From the NCBI GenBank assembly GCA_932521035.1, contig OW051496.1:4402001-4466000 (forward strand): 64,000 bases of DNA, read 5' to 3'. Made by a program: the position numbers and the translations under genes. Source of the stretch: Oscheius dolichura (Eukaryota; Nematoda; Chromadorea; Rhabditida; Rhabditidae). Positions 35,801 through 45,751 of the stretch are shown here, piece by piece (positions within the stretch are counted from its first letter, which is position 1; each line of letters begins with the position of its first letter). The notes under the pieces were generated by a model, which did no database searches, was not told the origin of the DNA, and saw only the letters and a program-made list of their open reading frames with translations.

Positions 35801-38800
35801 TATGACAAAATTTGCTATGTTTTGAAAATGATCCTAGGAAGAAAAAAACTGATAACAGAAATTCTTATGAGCAATGGTTCTCAACTGAGCAAAAACCGAG
35901 GGAAACCCTATAGACGACGACCTCTTCGCCAACAGGCTTATGTCTGTTTGTTTCATCTCTCACTACTGTTTCTGCATGGTCACAAACAGAGAACTAGTTA
36001 GACCACCCATTCCAACCTTGAAGCTTTACAGAAGTTCTCGCAAAATAGGAGTGAAGCTAATGCTGAACAAAAACAAAATGAGAAATCTCGGGGAAACCAA
36101 TAGACCACCGAAATGGGAAAAAGGCCTATGAGAAGTGTCTCTTGTACAAACAAATACGCTCAGAAAAAAAGGGGTCTCCACCCGGATTTTCCGGGCCTGC
36201 GCATTATGGGCTATGGATAGGCTTTGAACACAAATAAAGATTGCTTTTGGGGAGATCACACAAAAACTGTATGCTAAATTATTTGTATTGTTTGATAAAA
36301 CACTCAGGTGGAATATGTATGCCCTTTAGGGATGCGCTGATATCCCGGAAAGGATTATCGCACGATCTTTAAAACTGCCGCTGCAAACAAAAGGGAAAGG
36401 CGAATGTTCTGTGTCTCTAATGACGAATCCTGACGAGCGACGCACATTAGGTAACGGTATTTGTTTGGCGATCCGGCGAGCGGGCTCCAAAGCGTCTCTA
36501 TCGACAGGCGGAGGCTATCAGTCGCGCCGTCACCTTGGGTAGGGTCGCCTAGAACTTTTGGAAATGTAAGTTCATGGGCAATTATGGAATGTGTACAATG
36601 TTTGACTTGTATCTCATTTGAATTCTGCGAAGGGAGATATAATTAACACATGCAAAGCATACGAAAGGGTTATTTGTAAACAGACGAAAGAATTTTGCGG
36701 CAACTGACTTTAAACTCAAACACAATAGCTCATATCATTCGTACTTGTCATTAGTACTGAGGGCCGATGAGACACCTGGCAACTGATTGTTCTCCTAGTG
36801 AAAGAGTTACATTTCCACGAGCTTGTTTTCAGGAAACGTCGTAAAGTCGTTTCTTGCGTTGCATGTTAAGAACAAAACTAAAACGTCCTTTAGAAAACGG
36901 TTACCGTCAGTGCAGCAAACACATATAGGCCTTACAAAGCCAACAACCAAAAAATTGCCCGATAAAATTGATATCAATGGGTTCCCAAAGTTTAAGAAAT
37001 ATGAGGCAACTAATAACATTAGTACTTTTATTCTCCCATGCCGTCATCCTAGAGAGTTTCCACTTATTCTCAATCCGCTGCCAACTGCTCACGAAACTCA
37101 TGTGATCGGAAAAAGTTGATAGATATTTGGTGTAACGCACGCTATCCTGTGCCAGGCACTGGAAAATACCTAATCAAGCGTTGCTCAGGGTAAGAAGTTG
37201 GCAAAATAATTAGAGGGGCATTCTATGACATACCACTTTGCAAATGAGTAACTATTTATTAGGGCGGGCAATAAGTATTGCCGCTAACATACTTCCGGTC
37301 AGATTTTTACCCCATAAAATGCCTATAGATTAATTCTACGTGAAAAATCATTAAGATTGACTACCCTACCACGTTTTCTGTGCGTAATCTTGAATTTCCA
37401 GGACGAAAAGTAGGCGACAAAATAGGCGAAAATTGGGGGTACCGAATATGATTTACGCTCCGAAAACTCTTTTTATGAAATTTTTATGTGTAGTTTTTTG
37501 TGGCGGCCGGTCAAAAATAAAACTCGATCATATTAAATGAAATCTATGTCACAAGAAAGAGAATGACGAGTTCTATTGGGTAAAAGCATTTTTAGCTATT
37601 GAGAAGGCCCAATAACGCGACGCGAAGGCCACGAACCTGGGTTGCGGCGCCGGGTCCGCGCCCTTTAGAGAGTTGTAGCTCACTCAAATCGCAGCCGATC
37701 GGGAAAATTCCTTCGCTGCTGAACATACCACAAAACTACACATAAAAATTTTATAAAAAGAGTTTTCGGAGCGTAAATCATATTCGGTACCCCCAATTTT
37801 CGCCTATTTTGTCGCCTACTTTTCGTCCTGGAAATTCAAGATTACGCACAAAAAACGTGGTAGGGCAATCTTAATGATTTTTCACGTAGAATTAGCCTAT
37901 AGACATTTTGGGGTAAAAATCTGACCGGAAGTATGTTAGCGGCAATACTTATTGCCCGCCCTAATAGTATATTAACGTTTGAGATAGAATTTTTAGAACC
38001 TTTCGAACAAACAAAATTAAGCGACTCACTTGTCATCATCTCCAGCAACCATGTTAGTCGTAGCAGGTGCACTAGCAACCGTAGGCAGAGATTGTTGAGC
38101 AACACCGACCGAAACCTATAAAAAGCGATATTAAGTAATTCTGCCGATTTATTAGTGTATTTTTTCAATGATTTTTTGTAACAAATGCATAATTATTAAT
38201 TTTAAAAACGAGCACGGTGCTGTGTCAAAAAAAGAAAAATTGGAAGAAATTCGGACTGTTAGGTAAGAAATTCAAGTAAACCTGTTGAATGTGAGCGTCG
38301 TTAGGGACAGCAACGACAACGTGTTGTCCTGTGATTGTAGCAACTTCAGCGACTGTGTGAGTAAACTAAAAAAACAACATAAAAACCAATAAGCAATATG
38401 TAGAGCCACACGTTTGTAGATTAAGCGTTATGAATAGCTGGAGCAAATACCGTATGAGGGAAGTTAGGAAATTTTCATCAGATCCAAGTCAAATAAGGGG
38501 ATTTGCTTACTCTCCAGATAATAACAAACATATTAGGCGTCTTTAATTATCATGCTTCAAAAGCAAGTTGAACCAAATAAAAAACTGATACCATAAGGTG
38601 GGCTTTATAAAAAAAACGAATTCTACCGAATACTACAGAGGAATCAGTGGCCAAAGCGTTTTGTTTGCTAGCACACATATCCGTCTCTGTTCTACCCATG
38701 TACTCTTACCAACGACAGTGCCGCTTAGTCTCTACAACTGTCAAGCTCAAGTGGTCCCCACGCATTTTCTTCGTAACCATCCCCGAAACTACGCAAACAC

Positions 38801-40411
38801 TTATACCTATAGAGAGCAAACCCGAAAGGAATCTCTATATCAATTAACCATAAAAAGCTGGAGAAAACTAAATTAAAGATGTTACCTGTGGTTTGTTCAT
38901 AAGATCTTCAATTTCTCCTGAATCTCTAAGACTCACAGGTGTTCCGTGGATAGGAGTTGGATGAGGAGCAATAGAAGTCACAACAATTGTTGAAATTTCC
39001 TTTTCTTTCTAAATTGAAGCATAAATATAAAATTCCAAAAAGTGATGCATTTCGGTTGAAATTCGTGGGTTATTCAGTATTAAAAAAATGTATGTTGCTT
39101 TACACTTACAACAGGTGTCGACTCCATTGTTGTAATTATATCTTGGCTAATTCCTTCTAACTCTGGAGTAGTTGTTGCTGACGCGGTGATGACAATTGTT
39201 GAAACTTCCACCACTAAAAATATTATGTAAATTGTGTGTGCGAATTTACCACAGTCAGTTTTATCTTTCTCTCCATCGTTCTGTTGCTGGTTTTTATCGT
39301 CTTTATAATCCCAACATTTCCACCGTCCACGAGTAAAGTGTCCAGGAACAGGAACGACCTAAATTTATACAGTCCGTCTTATAATTATAGGGACACTCAA
39401 AAATTTGGCCTTTCTCTATTTTTTTGAGGGAAAGCGCGGTTGATGTTGATACCATTCAATTCGCCGTGGTCAATAACCCCAGTCTTCCAATTGTGAGTTG
39501 TTTTCCTCAAGACACCCACGCGTAATCGTCATTTTGGTAAAAATGGCTAAAATTCCACTGTCTCATAATTATAGGGACACCCTCAAAACATCAGTTTATG
39601 AGGGAAATCAGAGCGGTAAAAACCAAGGGAGTGCTTGTACCGACCAGTTCGGCATAGCCAACAAAAAATTTCGGAAGAAAGTGGCCGGGAACGATGTTTC
39701 CGAGAACCTCATTTTGTACTTGTTTCGCCGTACATAAAAACTAGTCAGTCTATACACATTATATAGTATATAAAAATATTAAAAGTAAATGACAAGAAAT
39801 ACCTGGAATTGTCTTTCTTTTCTTGTAGCCGTAGCCAAGTCTACAGTTGATACGGAATCTGTATCAGCGGCACCCATAGTTTTATTCGGTGCTTTTGGAA
39901 TGTATAACTTGGGAGCCTACCAATAAGCTTTTAGTTGTCTATAGAGATAAAATCTAATCTGAAACAACTTGCATTATGATAGATCATAAAATGAACAAAC
40001 AAAAGAGGGAAAATGTTACAAAGAGAGTGAAAACTGCGAAGCACATTTTATCCTTGGCTTTCAGCCGGAGTGCCCCACCGCCAATTCCTGCGCGAGCGGA
40101 CGCGTACGCTCAAAAGCAAAGCGCAACTCAATAAATGTTATAGTCCATTTTCAACGGATATTCCTCGGAAAAACCTCTCCGCTACGGGATCAGGAAGCTT
40201 TCTAACATGGCCCCATAGCGGAGACGCGCCGCCAAATTTGAATCCGTGGAATATCCGTTGGAAATGGACTATATGTGCATAGTAAACCAATCAAGACAGT
40301 AGGAAAAATGGGAGAATTATTGGGCATAACGGTTCCCGTGTGAGGTTTCACAAAGGCATCTTGAACATGGTTCCTTTGGTCAAAAGCTGTGGCGATTCCG
40401 TGCATATCCAT
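32885..40411 (-). CDS. tsct-1: TSC22/bunched-family leucine-zipper protein, long and short isoforms
   Basis: Long isoform exons, minus strand: 40411 to about 40352, 39803-39916, 39250-39358, 39110-39213, 38886-39008, 38282-38365, 38030-38115, then shared exons 33270-33414, 33054-33221 and 32885-32983. The short isoform has its own first exon, 33675-33949 (start MSASVMHTT). Both feed the 33414 exon in the same phase. The TSC box is unmistakable: [20 protein letters not shown], then a leucine zipper ([18 protein letters not shown]). The 39250-39358 exon encodes [20 protein letters not shown], matching the conserved N-terminal RF.V...RGRW.C.D motif found only in long TSC22/BunA isoforms. Long forms in flies promote growth with Madm; a similar role here is inference. 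The donor of the first exon (20 residues) is uncertain. The TTCAACAG just before the ATG could be a trans-splice acceptor. The PMP3-type gene lies 174 bp upstream on the same strand. Confidence 0.92.
34969..35493 (+). CDS. unexplained 174-codon open frame in a tsct-1 intron
   Basis: Open for 525 bp in AT-rich DNA, where chance frames are usually short. It opens on TTG; the first ATG is near 35059 ([10 protein letters not shown]). The product would be basic with [18 protein letters not shown] and [15 protein letters not shown]. No known family or splice pair was recognised. It may be a decayed transposon fragment, a small gene opposite to tsct-1, or chance. Confidence 0.25.
   Translation: MTEKLEEQATQPDGGELCCLIFPEIEKIREMVLPHRAVYSISTTRCPINIVMLLIKFSEVQLYNKKALLFLNKTRQIISKDQRLLKPLKLLTTELYNQRAEKMAIWTIINGHKFHKERIGMARKASNTSNCSVFVRRFEGMIIELMTFEDHLLGIHNDFRLIISNKSFHNETVE
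37257..37966. mobile_element. non-autonomous TIR transposon (MITE-like), TA target duplication
   Basis: About 235-bp arms (37259-37500 and about 37732-37964) are near-perfect inverted repeats beginning TTAGGGCGGGCAATAAGTAT, flanked by TA on both sides. The 230-bp centre contains GCGACGCGAAGGCC and no transposase frame. TA duplication and the long TIRs suggest a Tc/mariner-mobilised element (inference). It sits in the tsct-1 intron about 60 bp from the 38030 donor. A lone TTTAGGGCGGGC at about 35743 may be the end of a related copy. Confidence 0.92.
40139..40273. mobile_element. 135-bp fold-back element
   Basis: Arms 40139-40164 and 40248-40273 are reverse complements with one mismatch and read TATAGTCCATTT at their ends. 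Inner CTCCGCTACGGG / CCCCATAGCGGAG sequences also pair imperfectly. The small size, terminal repeats and TA ends fit a miniature inverted-repeat element inserted in the first tsct-1 intron. Confidence 0.7.
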
Positions 40412-40584
40412 TTCTTCTACTGTTGAAAGAAGCGCTGGATAAATAAAATGAACTGTTTATTATAGTACATTGGATAACATACGGCGAAAATATCAAAATA
40501 AAGCTTGATTTTTACTCAAGTGAAGAAAATGGAATTATTGACGGCAAGGACGACCAATGGTAGTATGCAGTAGGAGATATGCTT

Positions 40585-41019
40585 CTAGCCACTGTATGCC
40601 GGAGGCTAAAAAAATGAAAGTATATAGTAAAAGGCTACGGTAAAAATTTCTGCTGAACAACAAATAGTGTAATCTGTCCATTTCAGATGGAAAATTTCGG
40701 CAAAAATCGAAGCTTTTCGTGCTACAGAAGATTTTCAACAAAAAAAATCCGTTTTAAATTGACAACACTTACTGCAGGGTGGCCTTGTACATATACTGTT
40801 GTAGTTGTGGAAGAAGGTGGGATATAGCACCACAAGACATACAGAGCATGAATGATGCCTGTAAAGAATATTTCGAGAATATTAAGAACACTTACCAGGA
40901 ATCACACCGAGAACCGTGAGCAGCACATTAATCAGTAGATTGCAGTCACATCCGCTATGGAAAAGAACGGCTAGTGGGGGCACAATGAATGCCAGGATAG
41001 ATAGGAGAATCTTGCACAT
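40585..41019 (-). CDS. PMP3/UPF0057-family proteolipid membrane protein
   Basis: Three exons (40896-41019, 40773-40858, 40585-40605), 231 coding bases including the stop, giving a 76-residue protein. MCKILLSILAFIVPPLAVLF and CDCNLLINVLLTVLGVIPG, then IIHALYVLWCYI, form the two membrane helices and the conserved P-P-L and GxIPGxIHA features of PMP3 proteins. The C-terminus, HPAPPAYSG, is created by a 21-base last exon and resembles the proline-rich ends of worm family members. PMP3 proteins affect membrane potential and ion tolerance in yeast; the animal role is poorly known. It lies between TRAPPC2 and tsct-1 on the same strand. Confidence 0.9.
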
Positions 41020-41319
41020 CTTGCGAGATCACTGCAACTGAAAAAGGCAACATTTGTATTACTCTATTGGAAAACGAAAGAGAAGACAATAACGGGAAGA
41101 GAATAGCAAAGAAATGAGCAATCTATAGGCGGGGTAAGAGATAAGGTTAGAGATAGCCGCATAAAAAACCCCGAATTTGAAAAGCGTAGCGTTATGCTTT
41201 GAAATGAACAATTCAGAAAAGGAAAGCAATATTATTGCAATCTACTGTGGTATAAATATCTAACAAAAGATTGCACATATTAAATAGAAACAAAGAGCAG
41301 CTAGTCGAAGTATATACAC

Positions 41320-41957
41320 CAGGGCTCCACGAGACGGGGGTTTTCAAGGTCGAGACGAGATCGAGACAAATCTCGGGCGCTGTCTCGATTTCGAGACGAG
41401 ACGAAAATTTCAATCCTAAAGGTGCTGGTTCCGTTCCCGCGGTTATCAAAATTTTTTGTTTTTTGATTCAAGGCGTTTTCATGGTCTTTGAAGGCCCTGA
41501 GAAAAAATTGAACCGTAAAAAACGGCAAGTAATGTATTTTTAGTTGTTAGATTTCAATGTATTCGCCGTCTATGTCATCAACGGCGGCTATCCACTTCAA
41601 CCTCAATGTTGAATGAATTTGGAACATTTTGGCAAACATAAAGCAGAACTTTTTCAATAAATGACAGCGTTAGCGGTCAGATTAGGTGCTTATAGTAGTC
41701 GCAGGTAAGAGGCAGGCCAAATGAGCTGCAGAAAAGCTATTGTATATTCAATATTCCATCGCGAAACAATTGCAGGGCTTATATTTCGCAATTGAAGGGG
41801 AAAAATCATCAATAAGTGGCCCCCTGATCTAAAATTTGTTTAAAAAATTGTAAAAAACAACCTTGTCTCGCTCGAATTTTGGCTATCTCCGTCTCGAAAT
41901 CGAGACGAGCTCGAGACGGCCCATTTTGACCCCGAGACGTGATCTCGTGCAGCCCTG
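41320..41957. mobile_element. hAT-like non-autonomous transposon with 8-bp target duplication
   Basis: The element starts CAGGGCTCCACGAGA and ends TCTCGTGCAGCCCTG, terminal inverted repeats with one mismatch over 15 bp. It is flanked by identical ATATACAC at 41312-41319 and 41958-41965. An 8-bp duplication and CAGGG termini are characteristic of hAT elements. Subterminal arrays of GTCTCGA/TCGAGAC motifs occur at both ends (41340-41405, 41870-41945), as expected for transposase binding sites. No transposase frame is present in the 638 bp. It lies between TRAPPC2 and the PMP3-type gene. Confidence 0.93.
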
Positions 41958-42136
41958 ATATACACGCCAAAGAAAAGTATTAAACAAATATGGAAAATCA
42001 AACGATATATCTAGTAAATTGGTAATAAACCATACATAAAATGAAAAACAGCTGCAAAATATATATATTTATTACATCTCACCTTACTCCTTTTTATTGT
42101 ACAAAAACTCGTATACAAACCAGAATGTGATAGAAA

Positions 42137-42700
42137 TTACACCAAATATTTCCTGCCATATATTACCGCTTTTTGTTCAAAAGCTGCAGACTTTATTGGC
42201 GTATTGATTTCATAAAAAGGGTTCATTGCATACTTGATATAAGTTTCATACATTTCCTGAAAAAAATATGTACTTATCAACCAAAATAAACAATATTGTG
42301 TAAGCTTCAAAAAACTAACCTGGAAAAATTGTCGTATCCCTTCATCACATCTTTGTGTGTGTAGCATTAAAAATCGTATGCGGCTTGCAGATACAAAGGC
42401 TGACACGTACCACTCATTGAATTTGTCTACCATCTAAAAACATGAAAGTCAACCATTGCAACTGTTACCTTCAAATACATTTGGTTATTTACTAAAATAT
42501 GTTCATCTACAATATCTAAAGCAGCATGAGCAATAAATTGGTTTAAATGTCTAAAACAATGAAAACTACCCTATAAAAATGAAAGCTAACCGATTTTCTG
42601 TTTCTCGTTTCTTTTTTTCCGCAATTGGAAAATCTATCTCAAACAATGGCTGATCATTGTGCCCCACTATAACAAAGTAAAACTCTTTTGGATTTGACAT
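42137..42700 (-). CDS. trpp-2: TRAPP complex subunit 2 (sedlin)
   Basis: Core subunit of the TRAPP tethering complexes acting on ER-Golgi transport. Four exons (about 42591-42700, 42469-42550, 42320-42433, 42137-42256) give 141 residues, the usual family length. It starts [20 protein letters not shown] and continues [56 protein letters not shown] and [17 protein letters not shown], each closely matching human sedlin. Nothing is missing. It diverges from ELP4 with 246 bp between start codons, so a shared promoter is plausible. The symbol follows Caenorhabditis naming and is an assumption. Confidence 0.96.
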
Positions 42701-42946
42701 CTAAACCCATAACTATAAAAAGGTTATACACAAGAAACGGAAAGAACTAGAAGCAACAAGGGGGTAAATATCCGATCGAACCACTCGGCCGGCCGGCCGA
42801 GTTTATCCACAACATGAAGGACTGTGTCATACGGCGATGGCAGCCTGCCCGCATGCGAATTTTCAGCGAGACGAAGAAATCAGACCAAATACTGGGGGTT
42901 TTGAGGGGGGTTCTTTGACATGAGACAATACATAGTTTTTAGGATA

Positions 42947-44095
42947 ATGAACTTTGGAGACAATGTACAGATCAAAGGATGTCAGATAAAGACTCGGTTT
43001 TTGGAATCATCAAGTGGGAACGCATCTCTTGACAACCTTCTAGGCGGTAATTCGTCATTAGTTCCTTATTTACAGATTAAAATTTCTAGGAGCTTTGCCC
43101 AATTCATCCATAACCATTCTTGATGAACCACGATCTAGAGTTTATGCGGAAACTCTTACCAAATATTTTCTTTCGGAAGGTACGCTAACTTTACAACAAC
43201 GATTCAGTTTTTTTTATTGAGGTCTTTACAATGGGCATGATCTGTTAGTCGTCGATCCTGGTTGCTCTAGCACAGAATATTTCAAAGGTTTACCTTCGAA
43301 AATTGAGAAGACCGAAACTGCGTCATCGACATCTCAAGAAACGGAAAATAGCATGAAGATCGCCTGGCGTTACGAATCAGCGCCAAAAATAAACTCTGCT
43401 GTTGGATCCGAAAATCGCTATGATTTGGGAAAGCCCTTATCCGATTTGGCTCAATTTCATAGTCGGACGATAGCATTTCGATCAGATAGAAATGTATCTT
43501 ACGAAGGATTTTTATCTGGATTAAAAGAGCTATTATCCGAAGACAGTTACTCAAAAAATAAAGGGCATACCAAGAAAAATCTTCTACGCATTGTTATACG
43601 AAATCTGGGTTCACCACTTTGGGAGGATTCCGAAAAAATTTCTGCTTTCCTGGCATGTTTACAATCTTTAACAAGAAAGTAACATTTTATCTTTTTTTAT
43701 AAACTTTATCAGTTATTTCAGCTCTTATTGTCTGGTGATGGCTACAACATTTTGCAGTACGTTTACACAGACTCAAGCAGCTGAACTGGAAGCTACTGCA
43801 GATTGTTTCTTTCAGCTCGTAGCTATGTCAGACGAAGAAAAGAAAAATCTTCCCATTTCTGATAAGTCACATGGATACTTCCACATTGTAAGCGTTCTTT
43901 TTTTTCGCTCTAGCGTAGTGCTTATAGGTACGTCTGTCTCGTCTCACTTCAGCAGCAACGCATTGCCCAACTGCTGTAGATCTTGTTTTCGAGCTTCATC
44001 GACGCAGCTTTGATATTAAAATTTTACATCTTCCCCCCTCGCACGGTAGCACAGATTCACATGCTAATACTTCGTGCAGTGCACTTGATTTCTAA
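42947..44095 (+). CDS. elpc-4: Elongator complex subunit 4
   Basis: Elongator modifies wobble uridines of tRNA; ELP4 is part of the RecA-like ELP4-6 ring. Exons: 42947-43046 ([18 protein letters not shown], then SLDNLLGG), 43090-43179, 43222-43678, 43722 to about 43927, 43953-44095. Family matches are [48 protein letters not shown] and the terminal ALDF. The fourth exon is ambiguous. A GTAAGC...CTCTAG pair at 43888-43913 looks like a 26-bp intron, but removing it breaks the frame. Retaining it and splicing at 43928 keeps the frame and gives about 331 residues. A TTTTTAG acceptor 4 bp before the ATG suggests trans-splicing. It is followed 142 bp later by MTG1. The symbol is by orthology. Confidence 0.92.
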
Positions 44096-44225
44096 GGTTT
44101 GTTCTCGGGATTCGGGCTGTGTTACAAATATCAGTTATAAATAAATTTGTCATCAATTTCTGTAGACTAAACCATGGATTCGCCGAACAGTTTTAAAGAA
44201 AAAGCGATATCGTGCTTTTATTTAT

Positions 44226-44236
44226 TTGTTTTCCAG
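44226..44236 (+). promoter_or_regulatory. probable spliced-leader acceptor before MTG1
   Basis: TTTGTTTTCCAG ends exactly at the MTG1 ATG (44237) with no upstream exon evident. This placement, 142 bp after the ELP4 stop, is what trans-splicing of a downstream operon gene looks like in nematodes. Confidence 0.5.
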
Positions 44237-45590
44237 ATGCGGCCGTTCGGAAGCGCATTACAGTCCATCAGAAGAATATCTGAATTAAAGAACCTATCAT
44301 TTAACTCTGACCTAAGTAAGTTGCTACGGGTTGTAACATTTTTACCTCGCAGAAAGCGTTCGTAATAACTTTGCTCTTCCATCTTCCTTCGATTTTCGTG
44401 TTTGGTTTCCCATGCATATGTCGGTTCAACTGAAAAAAATGGAAGGGAAGCTTAGATCAGTTGATTTAGTAGTAGAGGTTGTATCAAGTTTCTTATCTTT
44501 CATAGCGTTTTTAAGGTTCATGATGCACGGATTCCTATTAGTGGAAGAAACCCGCAGTTTTATGAACACCTTTATGCTGTTCGGCCTCATATTCTAGTCA
44601 TGAATAAGATGGATCTAATTGATATGAAAAAATATAAAGAACCTATAGAGGAATATTATGCCGAGAGAGGAATAAAGAAAATTATTTGGACCGACTGTAA
44701 ACGAAGATTGAGTCGTGCTTTAACTGGTAACATAAATTTACTTCAACTTTATTTTTAAAGAATTGCGAGAAACAATGCTGGATATGCTTGTAAACGAGCC
44801 TAGATTTAACAGAGCTGTAAAGACTGAATACCAGGCAATTTTTAGCATTTGTTTTGTTACTACAATTTTGCTTTGTTTAGGTCATGGTTGTCGGCATTCC
44901 AAATGTAGGTAAATCATCACTTATAAATTCGTTACGTTCAAATAATATGGGAGTTAAACATAGTGCTGTTGTAGAAGGTATAATAGTTTCTGTGAGGTAA
45001 AATTTGTTTAGGAGCAAGACCTGGTGTGACGGTTCGAGTGCAAAATCGAGTTCGCATTCTTGATAGGCCTCCAATATACATTCTAGATACGCCCGGAGTT
45101 CTCTGTCCTTCTCACAGAAATGTGGAAGAAGTAAGCTCTTTATGTTCAAATATTATTCTTATAGGCAATGAAACTTGCCTTATGTGATCTCATATTGGAA
45201 AGTGCTACAAGTCCTCGACATGTGGCTGATTATTTACTATTTTGGCTAAATAAGTTCGCCCCTGTAGTTAAATTTGTTTTTCAATATACTACCTTTAGAA
45301 GTGGTAACTTTTCCTATCTGAAGGCTTTCGATATTGAAGGCTCACCCACTGATGATATTGAAAAATTTCTTATAAAAATTTGTGCAACGAAGGTATTATT
45401 AAAGAATTTTTCAAACGTTTTGTAGGACTGGAGAATTCGACGATTGGTAGGCCAAGAGGGCTATGTGGAACGGTGGGATTTTGATAAAGCTGCAGCTACA
45501 TTTATTCGTCTCTATCGTGATCAAAAGCTAGGTGATACGTGCCTCGATAAAGAACTCCTCCGACCCTATATGTATCATGGAAATAAATAA
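44237..45590 (+). CDS. mtg-1: mitochondrial ribosome-associated GTPase 1
   Basis: Circularly permuted YlqF/YawG-type GTPase that helps assemble the mitochondrial large ribosomal subunit. Eight exons (44237-44315, 44353-44477, 44516-44726, 44761-44834, 44881-44977, 45012-45130, 45165-45392, 45426-45590) sum to 1098 bases, 365 residues. Motifs in permuted order: DARIPISGRNP, G4 VMNKMDL, G5-like region, G1 VVGIPNVGKSSLINSLR, G2 RPGVT, G3 LDTPGVL. The N-terminus is Arg/Ser-rich without acids, fitting a mitochondrial presequence. The fourth intron begins with GC rather than GT. It overlaps nothing and is second in the ELP4-MTG1 pair. Confidence 0.95.
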
Positions 45591-45751
45591 AGTATTACAA
45601 AACAATTCATGATCGCAACATAAACAACAATGAGACCGGGAGGTACACAGGAGAAGAAGATAACGTGGAACTTGGCTTAAAAACATGGTAAAACAAGATA
45701 CGGATGGTACAAAAGTGCAGGAACACTGCGTTGATGAGAAATTAAATACCA

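Noticed and set aside
39376-39590. two copies of TAATTATAGGGACAC in a tsct-1 intron
   Set aside because: A real short direct repeat about 187 bp apart, but too short and without ends or duplication to call an element.
45225-45300. possible extra intron in MTG1 (GTTAAATTT...CTTTAG)
   Set aside because: Removing it is not a multiple of three and would break the frame of the following conserved residues.
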